From positions 1-50,232 of the forward strand of contig CALGGE010000033.1 in the NCBI GenBank assembly GCA_937916125.1: a stretch of 50,232 nt of DNA, in the 5' to 3' direction. The translations under genes were made by a program, and so were the position numbers. The stretch is from an uncultured Elusimicrobia bacterium. GTDB taxonomy: Bacteria > Elusimicrobiota > Endomicrobiia > Endomicrobiales > Endomicrobiaceae. Of the stretch, positions 32,283 to 41,475 are shown in pieces. The notes under the pieces were generated by a model, which had not been told where the DNA came from, did not search any database, and was given only the letters and a program-made list of their open reading frames with translations. Positions within the stretch are counted from its first letter, which is position 1. Every line of letters begins with the position of its first letter.

Positions 32283-33299
32283 ATGCAAAACATTTATTAT
32301 CAAAAAGACTGTAATTTGGCGAAGTTAAAAGGAAAAACCGTTGCTATTATCGGTTACGGTTCTCAAGGTCACGCACATGCCCTTAACTTAAAAGAATCCG
32401 GCGTTGATGTTATCGTCGGTTTATATAAAGGTTCCAAGAGCTGGGAAAAAGCGGAAAAACAAGGATTGAAAGTTTATACCGCTGACGAAGCTGCAGCAAA
32501 AGCAGACGTTATAATGATACTTATCAACGACGAAAAACAGGCAAAGTTGTATAAAGAAAGCATAGAACCCAACCTTAAAGAGGGAAAAACTTTAGCTTTC
32601 GCACACGGTTTTAATATTCATTTCGGTTGTATTAAACCTCCGAAAAATGTTAACGTTATAATGATTGCTCCCAAAGGTCCGGGACACACCGTAAGAAGCG
32701 AATATCAGGCAGGTAAAGGTGTTCCTTGTTTGGTTGCCGTTGAACAGAACGCAACGGGCGATGCACTTGAAATAGCTTTGGCTTATGCACTCGGTATAGG
32801 GGGAGCAAGAGCAGGCGTTATCGAAACTACGTTCCGTATTGAAACGGAAACAGATTTGTTCGGAGAACAGGCTGTTCTTTGCGGCGGAGTATGTGCATTA
32901 ATGCAGGCAGGTTTTGAAACTTTGGTTGAAGCAGGTTACGACCCGAGAAATGCATATTTTGAATGTATCCACGAGATGAAACTTATTGTTGACTTGATAT
33001 ATCAAAGCGGTTTTGAGGGAATGAGATATTCCATTTCCAATACTGCGGAATACGGCGATTATACGACAGGTCCTAAGATAATTACCGAAGAAACCAAGAA
33101 GACAATGAAGAAAATTCTTAAAGATATTCAGGACGGAACATTTGCAAAAGCTTTCTTGCTTGATATGTCCGAAGCAGGCGGACAGGTTCATTTCAATGCA
33201 ATGAGAAAGCTTGCAGCTGAACATCCTTCGGAAAAAGTAGGTAAAGAAATCAGAAAACTTTACAGCTGGAGCGACGAAGAAAAATTAATTAACAACTGA
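32283..33299 (+). CDS. ilvC: Ketol-acid reductoisomerase, class I
   Basis: 338 aa, the normal class I length, from ATG 32283 with AAGGAG 7 bases upstream. N-terminal Rossmann motif IIGYGSQGHAHALNLKESG; GLYKGSKSWEKA in the cofactor-specificity loop; MIAPKGPGHTVRSEY; DLFGEQAVLCGG with the metal-binding Asp/Glu; and CIHEMKLIVDLIYQSG. It converts acetolactate to dihydroxyisovalerate in valine, leucine and isoleucine synthesis. ilvD is nearby (34716) but ilvBN are not in the window. Confidence 0.98.
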   Translation: MQNIYYQKDCNLAKLKGKTVAIIGYGSQGHAHALNLKESGVDVIVGLYKGSKSWEKAEKQGLKVYTADEAAAKADVIMILINDEKQAKLYKESIEPNLKEGKTLAFAHGFNIHFGCIKPPKNVNVIMIAPKGPGHTVRSEYQAGKGVPCLVAVEQNATGDALEIALAYALGIGGARAGVIETTFRIETETDLFGEQAVLCGGVCALMQAGFETLVEAGYDPRNAYFECIHEMKLIVDLIYQSGFEGMRYSISNTAEYGDYTTGPKIITEETKKTMKKILKDIQDGTFAKAFLLDMSEAGGQVHFNAMRKLAAEHPSEKVGKEIRKLYSWSDEEKLINN

Positions 33300-33351
33300 T
33301 TTCCCGTGTCGTTAGGTTGAAATAATTATATGAAATAAAAGAGGATGAAAA

Positions 33352-33870
33352 ATGTTAAACGAAAAAGTTGCAAAATTAATAAACGAACAGGTAAATAAGG
33401 AATTTTATTCCGCATATTTATATCTTTCTTTTGCCGATTATTACGAAGACGAAGGCTTGGACGGATTTGCAAATTGGTATGTTATTCAGGCTCAGGAAGA
33501 AATGGATCATGCCATGATGATGAGAAGATACTTAATTGATAACGGAGTATCCGTAAAACTTGATGCTATTGAAAAACCTAATAAAACTTTCAAGAATACA
33601 ACTGAACCTTTGGATGCGGGCTACGAACACGAACAGTATGTTACTTCTTTAATCAACAACATTTATTCCGCTGCGTTTGATTTGAAAGATTTCAAGACAA
33701 TGCAGTTTCTTGACTGGTTTATAAAAGAGCAGACCGAAGAAGAAAAAAATGCCGGCGACTTGGTAAAGAAAATGAAAATGTTTGCCGTTGACACTAAAAC
33801 TATTTATATGCTTAATTCCGAACTTGCTTCAAGAACATATACACCGTCAACAACGGGTCCCGCTAAATAA
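33352..33870 (+). CDS. ftnA: Ferritin
   Basis: A 172-aa four-helix protein of bacterial non-heme ferritin type. Ferroxidase ligands are visible in NKEFYSAYLYLSFADYY (Glu17), QAQEEMDHAMM (Glu/His about 50-53), YEHEQYV (Glu about 94) and KEQTEEEKNA (Glu about 127-130). It stores iron and limits oxidative damage. A GAGGATG ribosome site precedes the ATG and a strong terminator follows. Confidence 0.96.
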   Translation: MLNEKVAKLINEQVNKEFYSAYLYLSFADYYEDEGLDGFANWYVIQAQEEMDHAMMMRRYLIDNGVSVKLDAIEKPNKTFKNTTEPLDAGYEHEQYVTSLINNIYSAAFDLKDFKTMQFLDWFIKEQTEEEKNAGDLVKKMKMFAVDTKTIYMLNSELASRTYTPSTTGPAK

Positions 33871-33893
33871 AAAACTGCATAAGTTTATAATAA

Positions 33894-33928
33894 AAAACAG
33901 AGAAAAGGTTTTTCCTTTTCTCTGTTTT
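33894..33928 (+). terminator. Terminator after ferritin
   Basis: AAAACAGAGAAAAGG paired over 15 bp with CCTTTTCTCTGTTTT around a TTTTT loop, 24 bases after the stop. Confidence 0.8.
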
Positions 33929-33966
33929 CTCTCCGGATTAAGTAATTTTTTACTTCTATTTTTTAT

Positions 33967-34050
33967 TATAATTTGATAAAATATCAAAATGTTTAAGGGT
34001 AAACTGCCGATACCGCCAAGAATCGGCAGCTTTGCAAAACAACTTTTTTG
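33967..34050 (+). ncRNA. Candidate structured small RNA of unknown class
   Basis: In the 315-base ferritin-xre gap: TATAAT at 33967-33972, TTTGATA-AAA-TATCAAA hairpin (33972-33988), an 8-bp stem CTGCCGAT / ATCGGCAG (34004-34029) flanked by GTTT...AAAC and AAG...CTT pairings, then CTTTTTTG. A second stem, TTAACGGA / TCCGTTAA (34059-34079), is followed by another T-rich run. No reading frame of note. The -35 is poor, so expression is unproven. Confidence 0.35.
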
Positions 34051-34132
34051 ATGCACATTTAACGGACTTTATCCGTTAATGTATTTTTGTTGTTTAAAAT
34101 TATCATCAAATTTTATGTTAAATAATTGTCAG

Positions 34133-34152
34133 TATGTTAATTATATAACATA
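34133..34152. promoter_or_regulatory. Candidate operator of the XRE regulator
   Basis: Perfect inverted repeat TATGTTA-N6-TAACATA, with a third half-site ATGTTAA at 34115-34121. It sits 33 bases before the XRE start, beside TTGTCA 34126-34131. Suggests autoregulation. Confidence 0.5.
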
Positions 34153-34185
34153 AATAAAGTTTTGTCAAGAGTTTTTGGAGGATTT

Positions 34186-34554
34186 ATGAAAGATACTCTT
34201 TCTTTTAAAATTTTTAAATTATTAAAAACAAAAAAAATAACTCAAAAAGAATTATCCGAAAAAACAGGAATAAAACAATCTTCTCTCAGCAGAATTTTAT
34301 CCGACAGATATAAAACAAAAACCGAAACTTTACAAAAAATAGCAAAAGCATTAAATGTGCCGGTAAGCAGTTTGTTGACGGATGTTTGTGAAGAAAAATC
34401 GATCGCAAAAGATAAAGAAAATATATTGTCGGAAAAAATAAAAATCAAAGAGGAAGAAAATAAACTTCTTAAAGAAAAAATAAAATTTCTTGAAGAGAAA
34501 AATAAATCGTTGGAAAAAGAATTGAAGAAAAAGAAATCGGAAAATAGGGAATAA
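34186..34554 (+). CDS. XRE-family DNA-binding protein with C-terminal coiled coil
   Basis: 122 aa from ATG 34186, chosen because TGGAGGA lies 8 bases upstream. Residues about 8-65 form a Cro/CI helix-turn-helix (KITQKELSEKTGIKQSSLSR, then TLQKIAKALNVPVSSLL). Residues about 75-120 are a Lys/Glu-rich coiled coil (EEENKLLKEKIKFLEEKNKS) that should dimerise the protein. The target is unknown; the inverted repeat just upstream is a likely site. Monocistronic, with its own terminator. Confidence 0.85.
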   Translation: MKDTLSFKIFKLLKTKKITQKELSEKTGIKQSSLSRILSDRYKTKTETLQKIAKALNVPVSSLLTDVCEEKSIAKDKENILSEKIKIKEEENKLLKEKIKFLEEKNKSLEKELKKKKSENRE

Positions 34555-34605
34555 AGAATTTTGGAATTATAAATAAAATTATAAAAAAATAAAATAAGAT
34601 AGCCG

Positions 34606-34642
34606 AAAATCAGACAAAGTTTTTTGTTTAACGTCTGATTTT
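34606..34642 (+). terminator. Terminator after the XRE gene
   Basis: AAAATCAGAC / GTCTGATTTT (10 bp) with a 17-base loop and a following TATTTTTT tract. Confidence 0.75.
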
Positions 34643-34651
34643 TATTTTTTG

Positions 34652-34680
34652 TTGACAGAAGTAAAAAAATTTAATATAAC
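34652..34680 (+). promoter_or_regulatory. ilvD promoter, TTGACA-17-TATAAC
   Basis: TTGACA 34652-34657, 17 bases, TATAAC 34675-34680, 35 bases before the ilvD ATG. Confidence 0.75.
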
Positions 34681-34715
34681 AATAAAACAAAATTTTTGTT
34701 TTGATAGGGGAAAAA

Positions 34716-36386
34716 ATGATAAAAGAAAAAATTGTAGAAGGGGCTCACAATGCTCCGCACAGAAGTTTATATCATGCACTTGGAATAACGAAAGAAGAAC
34801 AGTCTAAACCGTTTATCGGAATAGTAAGTTCTTATAACGAAATTGTTCCGGGACATATGAATATCGATAAAATCGTGGAAGCCGTAAAACTGGGCGTAGC
34901 AATGGCGGGCGGAACACCGATAGTGTTTCCGGCGATTGCCGTATGTGACGGTATAGCCATGGGACATAAAGGCATGAAATATTCTCTTATTACAAGAGAT
35001 ATGATAGCGGATTCCACCGAAGCTATGGTTATGGCACACGGATTTGACGGCTTGGTTATGGTCCCCAACTGTGACAAAAATGTTCCGGGCTTACTTATGG
35101 CTGCAGCCCGCGTAAATATTCCTACGATATTTGTAAGCGGCGGACCTATGCTTGCGGGAAGAGTGAACGGTAAAAAGGCAAGCCTTTCGGCAATGTTTGA
35201 AGCCGTAGGTGCTTACAAAGCCGGCAAGATTGACGAAAAAGAATTGACCAAGTACGAAGAACATACTTGTCCGTCGTGCGGTTCCTGTTCGGGAATGTAC
35301 ACCGCAAATTCAATGAACTGTTTGACGGAAGTTCTCGGTATGGGGTTACAAGGCAACGGAACGATTCCGGCACCGTATTCGGCAAGAATAGAACTTGCAA
35401 AGCATGCCGGTATGCAGATAATGGAACTGGTAAAAAATAATATAAAACCTCGCGATATTATGACGGATAAAGCAATAAAAAATGCTTTGACCGCCGATAT
35501 GGCATTGGGCTGTTCAACCAACAGTATGTTACATCTTCCCGCTATTGCCAATGAATGCGGTGTGGAGTTCAACCTTGATATGGCAAATCAGGTAAGCGAA
35601 AAAACTCCTAACCTTTGCCATCTTGCTCCCGCGGGACATACTTATATGGAAGATTTAAACGAAGCCGGCGGAGTTTATGCCGTTCTTAAAGAGCTGACAA
35701 AACTCAACTTAATTGATACTTCCGTTATGACATGCACCGGTAAAACTTTAGGCGAAAATATTAAAGATTCCGTAAATCTTAATACGGAAATTATCAGAAC
35801 CGCAGAAAATCCTTACAGTAAAACCGGCGGCATTGCCGTGTTGAGAGGCAACCTTGCTCCCGACGGGTGTGTTGTAAAAAGAAGTGCCGTAGCCGCGGAA
35901 ATGTTAAAACACGAAGGACCGGCAAAAGTTTACGACAGTGAAGAGGATGCAATTGCCGCAATTTATGCCGGGAAAATAGTTAAAGGTGATGTTGTCGTTA
36001 TCCGTTATGAAGGTCCTGCCGGCGGTCCGGGAATGAGAGAAATGTTAAGCCCGACATCCGCAATTGCCGGTATGGGGCTTGATAAAGATGTTGCACTTAT
36101 TACCGACGGCAGATTTTCCGGTGCTACAAGAGGTGCTTCTTTAGGGCACGTTTCTCCGGAAGCGGCATCCGGCGGACTTATTGCATATGTTAAAAACGGA
36201 GATATTATTTCGATAAATATTCCCGAATATAAAATTGAGTTGAAAGTTTCCGATGAGGAAATAGCAAAAAGAAAACAAACAATGACAATAAGAAAGAAAA
36301 CCGACATTTCCGGATGCCTTGCAAGATACGCAACACAAGTATCATCCGCAGATAAAGGTGCAATAATAAATAAGTTTTCGCTGTAA
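34716..36386 (+). CDS. ilvD: Dihydroxy-acid dehydratase
   Basis: 556 aa from ATG 34716, preceded by AGGGG; the upstream TTG 34701 has no ribosome site. Iron-sulfur Cys motifs are NCDKNVPGLLMAA and TCPSCGSCSGMYTANSMNC. Further signatures are DMALGCSTNSMLHLPA, YEGPAGGPGMREM and TDGRFSGATRGASLGHVSPE. It makes the 2-keto acids of the branched-chain amino acid pathway, using the product of ilvC. It has its own promoter and ends just before the hppA promoter. Confidence 0.98.
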   Translation: MIKEKIVEGAHNAPHRSLYHALGITKEEQSKPFIGIVSSYNEIVPGHMNIDKIVEAVKLGVAMAGGTPIVFPAIAVCDGIAMGHKGMKYSLITRDMIADSTEAMVMAHGFDGLVMVPNCDKNVPGLLMAAARVNIPTIFVSGGPMLAGRVNGKKASLSAMFEAVGAYKAGKIDEKELTKYEEHTCPSCGSCSGMYTANSMNCLTEVLGMGLQGNGTIPAPYSARIELAKHAGMQIMELVKNNIKPRDIMTDKAIKNALTADMALGCSTNSMLHLPAIANECGVEFNLDMANQVSEKTPNLCHLAPAGHTYMEDLNEAGGVYAVLKELTKLNLIDTSVMTCTGKTLGENIKDSVNLNTEIIRTAENPYSKTGGIAVLRGNLAPDGCVVKRSAVAAEMLKHEGPAKVYDSEEDAIAAIYAGKIVKGDVVVIRYEGPAGGPGMREMLSPTSAIAGMGLDKDVALITDGRFSGATRGASLGHVSPEAASGGLIAYVKNGDIISINIPEYKIELKVSDEEIAKRKQTMTIRKKTDISGCLARYATQVSSADKGAIINKFSL

Positions 36387-36417
36387 AGATACCGTAAAAA
36401 TATCTGCGGCGTTTTTG

Positions 36418-36446
36418 TTGACAATATTTTTTATAAATCATATAAT
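36418..36446 (+). promoter_or_regulatory. hppA promoter, TTGACA-17-TATAAT
   Basis: A perfect consensus promoter: TTGACA 36418-36423, 17 bases, TATAAT 36441-36446, with AAAGGAGAG ribosome site 36468-36476. Confidence 0.85.
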
Positions 36447-36482
36447 CTATGCCAATTATTTTAAAAAAGGAGAGTAGTAAAG

Positions 36483-38864
36483 ATGTTAGCCAAGTTTAGA
36501 AGTTTGTTGTTAGCAGCATTTGCAGTGGCTGTGGCAAGCGTTCCGAGCTTTGCAAGTGAAGCGAACCTTGTATTGCCCGACCTGTCATCAGTTAAATTTT
36601 TGGGAGGAATCAGCGGTTCGGCACTTTTGACCGTTGGTCTTTTGGTTTGTGCTTTTGGTTTGATTTTCGGCTTTGTTCAGTTTAAGTCAATCAAAAATTT
36701 ACCCGTACACAAATCCATGTTGGAAGTTTCCGAATTGATTTATGAAACTTGCAAAACTTATCTTATAACTCAGGGTAAATTCATTATTATATTGGAAGCT
36801 TTGCTTGCCGTAATAATAGCCGTTTATTTTGCAAATACGGGATTCTCCGTAGGCAAAATTGCTATTATTATTCTCTGCAGCATTATCGGTATTTTGGGAA
36901 GTTATGCGGTTGCATGGTTCGGTATGAGAATTAACACTTTTGCCAACTCCAGAGCAGCTTTTGCAAGTTTGAAAGGAAAACCTTTCCCGACATTTGCAAT
37001 TCCTTTAAAATCAGGTATGTCAATCGGTATGTTGTTGATAAGCATTGAACTTTTTGTTATGCTTATCATTTTGGTTTTTGTTCCGGGCAGTTTGGCAGGC
37101 CCTTGCTTTATCGGTTTTGCAATCGGTGAATCTTTAGGTGCTTCCGTTTTGAGAATTGCAGGCGGTATCTTCACAAAAATCGCCGATATCGGTTCGGATT
37201 TGATGAAAATTGTTTTCAATATTAAAGAAGATGATGCAAGAAACCCCGGCGTTATCGCAGATTGTACCGGTGATAATGCAGGAGATTCCGTGGGCCCTAC
37301 CGCAGACGGTTTTGAAACTTACGGCGTTACCGGTGTTGCTCTTGTAACATTTGTTATACTTGCCGTTAAAGACCCTGTAAATCAGGTTAAGCTTCTTGTT
37401 TGGATTTTCGTTATGAGGCTTATAATGTTGATAGCAAGTGCAGTTTCTTACTGGATAAACGGAGTAATTGCAAAGTCCAAATACGGCGAATCCGATAAAA
37501 TGAACTTTGAAGCTCCTTTAACATCTTTGGTTTGGATTACGTCTTTTGTTTCAATTCTTTTGACTTTTATAGTATCCAACCTTATAATCGGAGATTTGGC
37601 AAACGGACTTTGGTGGAAACTTTCAGTTATTATCACTTGCGGAACGATTGCAGGTGCGGTAATTCCCGAAGTTGTAAAAATCTTCACGTCAACTTCCAGT
37701 GCATTTGTTAAAAATGTTGTTAACTCCTCCAAAAACGGCGGTGCATCATTGAATATTTTGGCAGGTTTAACTTCCGGAAATTTCAGTGCATACTGGATGG
37801 GATTGGTTATAATTTCTCTTATGGCAATAGCTTACGGAATCAGTTCTTTAACCGGTTTTGATATTATGAGCCATCCTTCCGTATTTGCTTTCGGCCTTGT
37901 TGCTTTCGGTTTCTTGGGAATGGGTCCCGTAACAATTGCTGTTGACTCTTACGGTCCTGTTACCGATAATGCACAGTCGGTATATGAACTTTCTTTAATT
38001 GAAAATATTCCTAACATTAAAGAAGAAATTAAGAAAGATTTCGGTTTTGAGCCTAACTTTGATAAATCCAAAATAACATTGGAAGAAAATGACGGTGCAG
38101 GAAATACTTTCAAGGCAACCGCGAAACCCGTTTTGATAGGTACTGCGGTTGTAGGTGCTACTACAATGATATTCTCCATCATATTTACATTGATGGCGGC
38201 AAACGGCGAAGGTGCGGTTGCTTCTCATTTATCTTTGTTGCATGCTCCTTTCCTGTTGGGCTTGATTGCGGGCGGTGCAGTAATTTACTGGTTTACCGGT
38301 GCATCCAACCATGCCGTTACCAGCGGTGCATATAAAGCCGTTGAATATATTAAAGGTAATATTAAGCTTGACGGAGTAACAAAAGCGTCTACCGAACAGA
38401 GTAAAGAAGTTGTTAAGATTTGTACACAGTATGCTCAGAAAGGTATGTGGAACCTGTTCTTGGTAATTTTCTTCTCGACGATAGCATTTGCTTTTATTGA
38501 GCCTTATTATTTCATAGGTTATTTAATTTCCATAGCACTTTTCGGTTTGTTTCAGGCAATATTTATGGCAAACGCAGGCGGTGCATGGGATAATGCAAAG
38601 AAAATTGTTGAAGTTGATATGAGAGAAAAAGGTTCGGAACTTCACAAAGCAACGGTTGTAGGTGATACCGTAGGCGATCCTTTCAAAGATACGTCTTCCG
38701 TAGCTTTGAACCCGATTATTAAGTTTACAACCTTGTTCGGTTTGTTGGCATTGGAACTTGCATTGGTTGTTCCTTCAACCGTAAGCGTTATCTGCTCCGT
38801 AATATTCTTGGTAATAGCAATAACGTTTGTTGTAAGATCGTTTACAAGTATGCTTATAAAATAA
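36483..38864 (+). CDS. hppA: Membrane-bound ion-pumping pyrophosphatase
   Basis: A 793-aa protein with about 16 transmembrane helices. Catalytic motifs: DDARNPGVIADCTGDNAGDS (DNAGD from D264), GGAWDNAKK and VVGDTVGDPFKDTSSVALNP. It hydrolyses PPi to pump H+ or Na+. GNTFKA (Lys544) has Lys where K+-dependent enzymes have Ala, so a K+-independent proton pump is inferred. The N-terminus (LLLAAFAVAVASVPSFA then SEANL) looks like a cleavable signal peptide, an unusual addition. It has a perfect consensus promoter and strong terminator, so is probably highly expressed. It would recover energy from PPi made or used together with PpdK. Confidence 0.96.
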   Translation: MLAKFRSLLLAAFAVAVASVPSFASEANLVLPDLSSVKFLGGISGSALLTVGLLVCAFGLIFGFVQFKSIKNLPVHKSMLEVSELIYETCKTYLITQGKFIIILEALLAVIIAVYFANTGFSVGKIAIIILCSIIGILGSYAVAWFGMRINTFANSRAAFASLKGKPFPTFAIPLKSGMSIGMLLISIELFVMLIILVFVPGSLAGPCFIGFAIGESLGASVLRIAGGIFTKIADIGSDLMKIVFNIKEDDARNPGVIADCTGDNAGDSVGPTADGFETYGVTGVALVTFVILAVKDPVNQVKLLVWIFVMRLIMLIASAVSYWINGVIAKSKYGESDKMNFEAPLTSLVWITSFVSILLTFIVSNLIIGDLANGLWWKLSVIITCGTIAGAVIPEVVKIFTSTSSAFVKNVVNSSKNGGASLNILAGLTSGNFSAYWMGLVIISLMAIAYGISSLTGFDIMSHPSVFAFGLVAFGFLGMGPVTIAVDSYGPVTDNAQSVYELSLIENIPNIKEEIKKDFGFEPNFDKSKITLEENDGAGNTFKATAKPVLIGTAVVGATTMIFSIIFTLMAANGEGAVASHLSLLHAPFLLGLIAGGAVIYWFTGASNHAVTSGAYKAVEYIKGNIKLDGVTKASTEQSKEVVKICTQYAQKGMWNLFLVIFFSTIAFAFIEPYYFIGYLISIALFGLFQAIFMANAGGAWDNAKKIVEVDMREKGSELHKATVVGDTVGDPFKDTSSVALNPIIKFTTLFGLLALELALVVPSTVSVICSVIFLVIAITFVVRSFTSMLIK

Positions 38865-38900
38865 GATTTAAGTTTTATTACGATTGAAAATCATCAATAT

Positions 38901-38934
38901 AAAAGAGCTTGGATTTTCTGTTCCGAGCTCTTTT
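38901..38934 (+). terminator. Terminator after hppA
   Basis: AAAAGAGCTTGGA / TCCGAGCTCTTTT (13 bp, one G-T) with an 8-base loop and ATTCTTT behind it. Confidence 0.8.
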
Positions 38935-38993
38935 ATTCTTTATAAAAAAAATAAAATTTTATAAAATATTTGAAATTTAAATTGAGGTGTTTT

Positions 38994-40757
38994 ATGAAAA
39001 AATATTTTTTGCTTTTGATTTTTTCTTTTATGTCTTCAAGCGTATTTGCTTCCGATATTTCTTTAAGTTTGGAAAAATTTACAAGGTTGCGGGATACCGT
39101 TACGACTACGCAGGAATTGACTTATGCGGAGATAGAACGGAAACATTCTTCTCAAGCTATGGACGTTTTAAATAATGTTACGGGTGTTTTTGTTCAGAAA
39201 ACCGGAGATACGGGAAGAGCAGACCCGGTAATAAGAGGTTTTGGCGACAGTTGCAGAAAAATTGTTGTTTCTATAGACGGTAAGCCGGAATATATGTCCC
39301 TTTTCGGGTGCGGTGTTTCACACTCTATACTTTCCGGTAATATTGACAGAATAGAAATAGCAAAAGGTCCCGACAGCGTTTTGTACGGATCCGGTGCGTT
39401 GGGCGGTGCAATAAATATTGTAACAAAAACTCCGTCAGAACCTTTCGAAGGAAGTATCGATTATTATACCGGTTCTTTCAATACGCAAAATGCCAAAGTT
39501 TATTTGGGCGGAATATCAAATAATATAATATACGAAATTGCCGCAAACAAAATGTCAAGCGACGGGCATTTGGCAAATTCTCAATACAACGCAACCGATT
39601 TGTATGAAAAATTAGGTTATATTTTTAAAGACGGCGGTGTTTTGAGAGTTCAGGCAAAACAATATTCGGGAATAACATATTATCCTAAGCCTTACCCCGC
39701 AAATTATTGGGAAGATTATCAAAGAGGCTCGATTCAGGCAGATTATAACAAAATTTTTTCAAGGACGGAACTTTCGTTAAAAGTTTTTGAAAATTACGGC
39801 GAACATAAATTTTCAAATAAATTTCATTCAAGAGATTCTCTCGCCGGTGCCATGGCGGGCTTGGATATAGAAATCGGCGACAATAATTTATTGAAAACAG
39901 GTACTCAATTCAGACAACAGGAAGGGAAGTTAGTTGACAAAGGTGCTATGTCTCCGATGAAACTCGGCAAATGGAAAAGTTCCGATTGGGCTGTTTTTGC
40001 ACTGGACAAACATAATTTTACCGATAATTTTTCGGGCGTTTTGGGTGCAAGATACAACAACGACGAAATATCGGGCGAATTTGTTGCCGCACGTGTGGGC
40101 GTGGAATATAAAGTTATTGAAGATGTTTTGATAAAGGCTTTATACGGAAGAGCTTTCAGAAGCCCTTATTTGAACGAACTTTATCTTTTGCCGACGAGCA
40201 ACAAAAATTTAAAACCGGAAGAACTGAATAATTACGAAGTAGGACTTGATATTAAAAAAGATGATTTTACTTTTAATGTTACGGGTTTTGTTATGAAAGG
40301 CGACAACTTAATTCAGAACGATTACGGTAAATTTAAAAATTCCGGAAATTACGAATTTAAAGGTTCGGAAGTTTCCGCAGGATATATTTTCGGTAAATAC
40401 GTAAATGCAAAGGCAGGTTATACGTATTTTAATGCCGGCACACATACTATGGGCAGACCGGAAAGTAAAGTTGATACCGAAGTAAATATTAAAATAAACA
40501 AGTGGTCATTACTTTTGGGCGGGACATATGTCGGCGAATATTATGCCGCGGATAAAAAACAAAACAGATTGAAAGATTACGTGCTTGTAAACGCCAAACT
40601 TGCTTATGAAGTTAACGAAAATATAAAACTGTTTATTGACGGACAGAACCTTACAAATCAGGACTATACGATGTTTATAGACAGAGCAACCGACGGTTAT
40701 CCCGTTATGCAGATGCCCGGCACGGCAGTGTATTTCGGAACAAACATAAAATTTTAA
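38994..40757 (+). CDS. TonB-dependent outer-membrane receptor
   Basis: 587 aa from ATG 38994 (GAGGTG upstream; TTG 38970 rejected). The signal peptide ends near SSVFA. The plug domain (about 35-155) has SSQAMDVLNNVTGVFVQKTG, VIRGFGDSCRKIVVSIDGK and KGPDSVLYGSGALGGAINIV. A 22-strand barrel follows with RAFRSPYLNELY and a C-terminal VYFGTNIKF. Two plug Cys (DSC, FGC) could form a disulfide. It imports scarce nutrients such as metal chelates or cobalamin; the ligand is not deducible and no TonB or periplasmic binding gene is next to it. It converges with the flavoprotein gene. Confidence 0.92.
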   Translation: MKKYFLLLIFSFMSSSVFASDISLSLEKFTRLRDTVTTTQELTYAEIERKHSSQAMDVLNNVTGVFVQKTGDTGRADPVIRGFGDSCRKIVVSIDGKPEYMSLFGCGVSHSILSGNIDRIEIAKGPDSVLYGSGALGGAINIVTKTPSEPFEGSIDYYTGSFNTQNAKVYLGGISNNIIYEIAANKMSSDGHLANSQYNATDLYEKLGYIFKDGGVLRVQAKQYSGITYYPKPYPANYWEDYQRGSIQADYNKIFSRTELSLKVFENYGEHKFSNKFHSRDSLAGAMAGLDIEIGDNNLLKTGTQFRQQEGKLVDKGAMSPMKLGKWKSSDWAVFALDKHNFTDNFSGVLGARYNNDEISGEFVAARVGVEYKVIEDVLIKALYGRAFRSPYLNELYLLPTSNKNLKPEELNNYEVGLDIKKDDFTFNVTGFVMKGDNLIQNDYGKFKNSGNYEFKGSEVSAGYIFGKYVNAKAGYTYFNAGTHTMGRPESKVDTEVNIKINKWSLLLGGTYVGEYYAADKKQNRLKDYVLVNAKLAYEVNENIKLFIDGQNLTNQDYTMFIDRATDGYPVMQMPGTAVYFGTNIKF

Positions 40758-40776
40758 CGGATTGTTTTTTTGATTT

Positions 40777-41391
40777 TTATCTTATAAAATTTGTAACGGC
40801 TTTTATTTCCGGTTCGGGATGACCTTTTTCTTTTATCATATTCAAAAGCCATACCATATTTTTGCCCAATATTCTCATAACGTGCAAGCCTTCCAAATCC
40901 TGTTCGACATCTTCGGCTTTTGAACCGTGAACCATATTCCAATACTGTGAAGATACTACCGGCATATTATTTATCGTAAAATATTTGTTTATTACATCTG
41001 TCGAAGCCGTAGTTCCGGCTCTTCTTGCGGATACGACGGCCGCTCCGGGCTTGTATGCAAAAAATTTTCCTCCGGCATAAAATACTCTGTCCAACACCGA
41101 TAACAGTCTTCCGCTCGGATGTGCATAATAAACCGGCGAACCGAAAATAAAACCGTCGCAACTTTTAGCTTTTTCTATAATTTCGTTTACTATATCGTCG
41201 TCAAAAACACATTTGTTGTTGCCGGATTTTTTGCATGCCAAACAGCCTATACAATCTCTGACGGGCATAGCCCCCAGCTGAACAATTTCCGTTTCAATAT
41301 TATTTTCTTTTAAAACTTTTTCTATTTCCGTTAAAGCTCTGAATGTACATCCGTTTTTACGGCTGCTTCCGTTAATCATTAAAACTTTCAT
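40777..41391 (-). CDS. NADPH-dependent FMN reductase / iron-sulfur flavoprotein family
   Basis: 204 aa from the minus-strand ATG at 41391 (MKVLMINGSSRKNGCTFRAL), chosen for the GAGGGG ribosome site; an upstream ATG at 41406 lacks one. It is a flavodoxin-like fold with the FMN-phosphate loop GSSRKNG, the Cys cluster region RDCIGCLACKKSGNNKC typical of iron-sulfur flavoproteins, and GSPVYYAHPSGRLLSVLDR. It likely moves electrons between NAD(P)H and quinones, metals or other acceptors in the cytoplasm. Its stop is 19 bases from the TonB receptor stop (convergent). Confidence 0.88.
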   Translation of the reverse strand: MKVLMINGSSRKNGCTFRALTEIEKVLKENNIETEIVQLGAMPVRDCIGCLACKKSGNNKCVFDDDIVNEIIEKAKSCDGFIFGSPVYYAHPSGRLLSVLDRVFYAGGKFFAYKPGAAVVSARRAGTTASTDVINKYFTINNMPVVSSQYWNMVHGSKAEDVEQDLEGLHVMRILGKNMVWLLNMIKEKGHPEPEIKAVTNFIR

Positions 41392-41475
41392 TTTTCCCCT
41401 CTCCATAAGTTGTGTTTGTTTATAAAATTCTATATAATCTTTATCAAAAAATCAAATATTACAGACAATTTTTTC

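Noticed and set aside
33990..34050. Resemblance of GGGTAAACTGCC...GGCAGCTTTGCAAAAC to a c-di-GMP-I riboswitch
   Set aside because: Only scattered matches to the conserved GGCAAACC and CGCAAAGCC positions and no second helix with the tetraloop receptor; named only as an unassigned structure.
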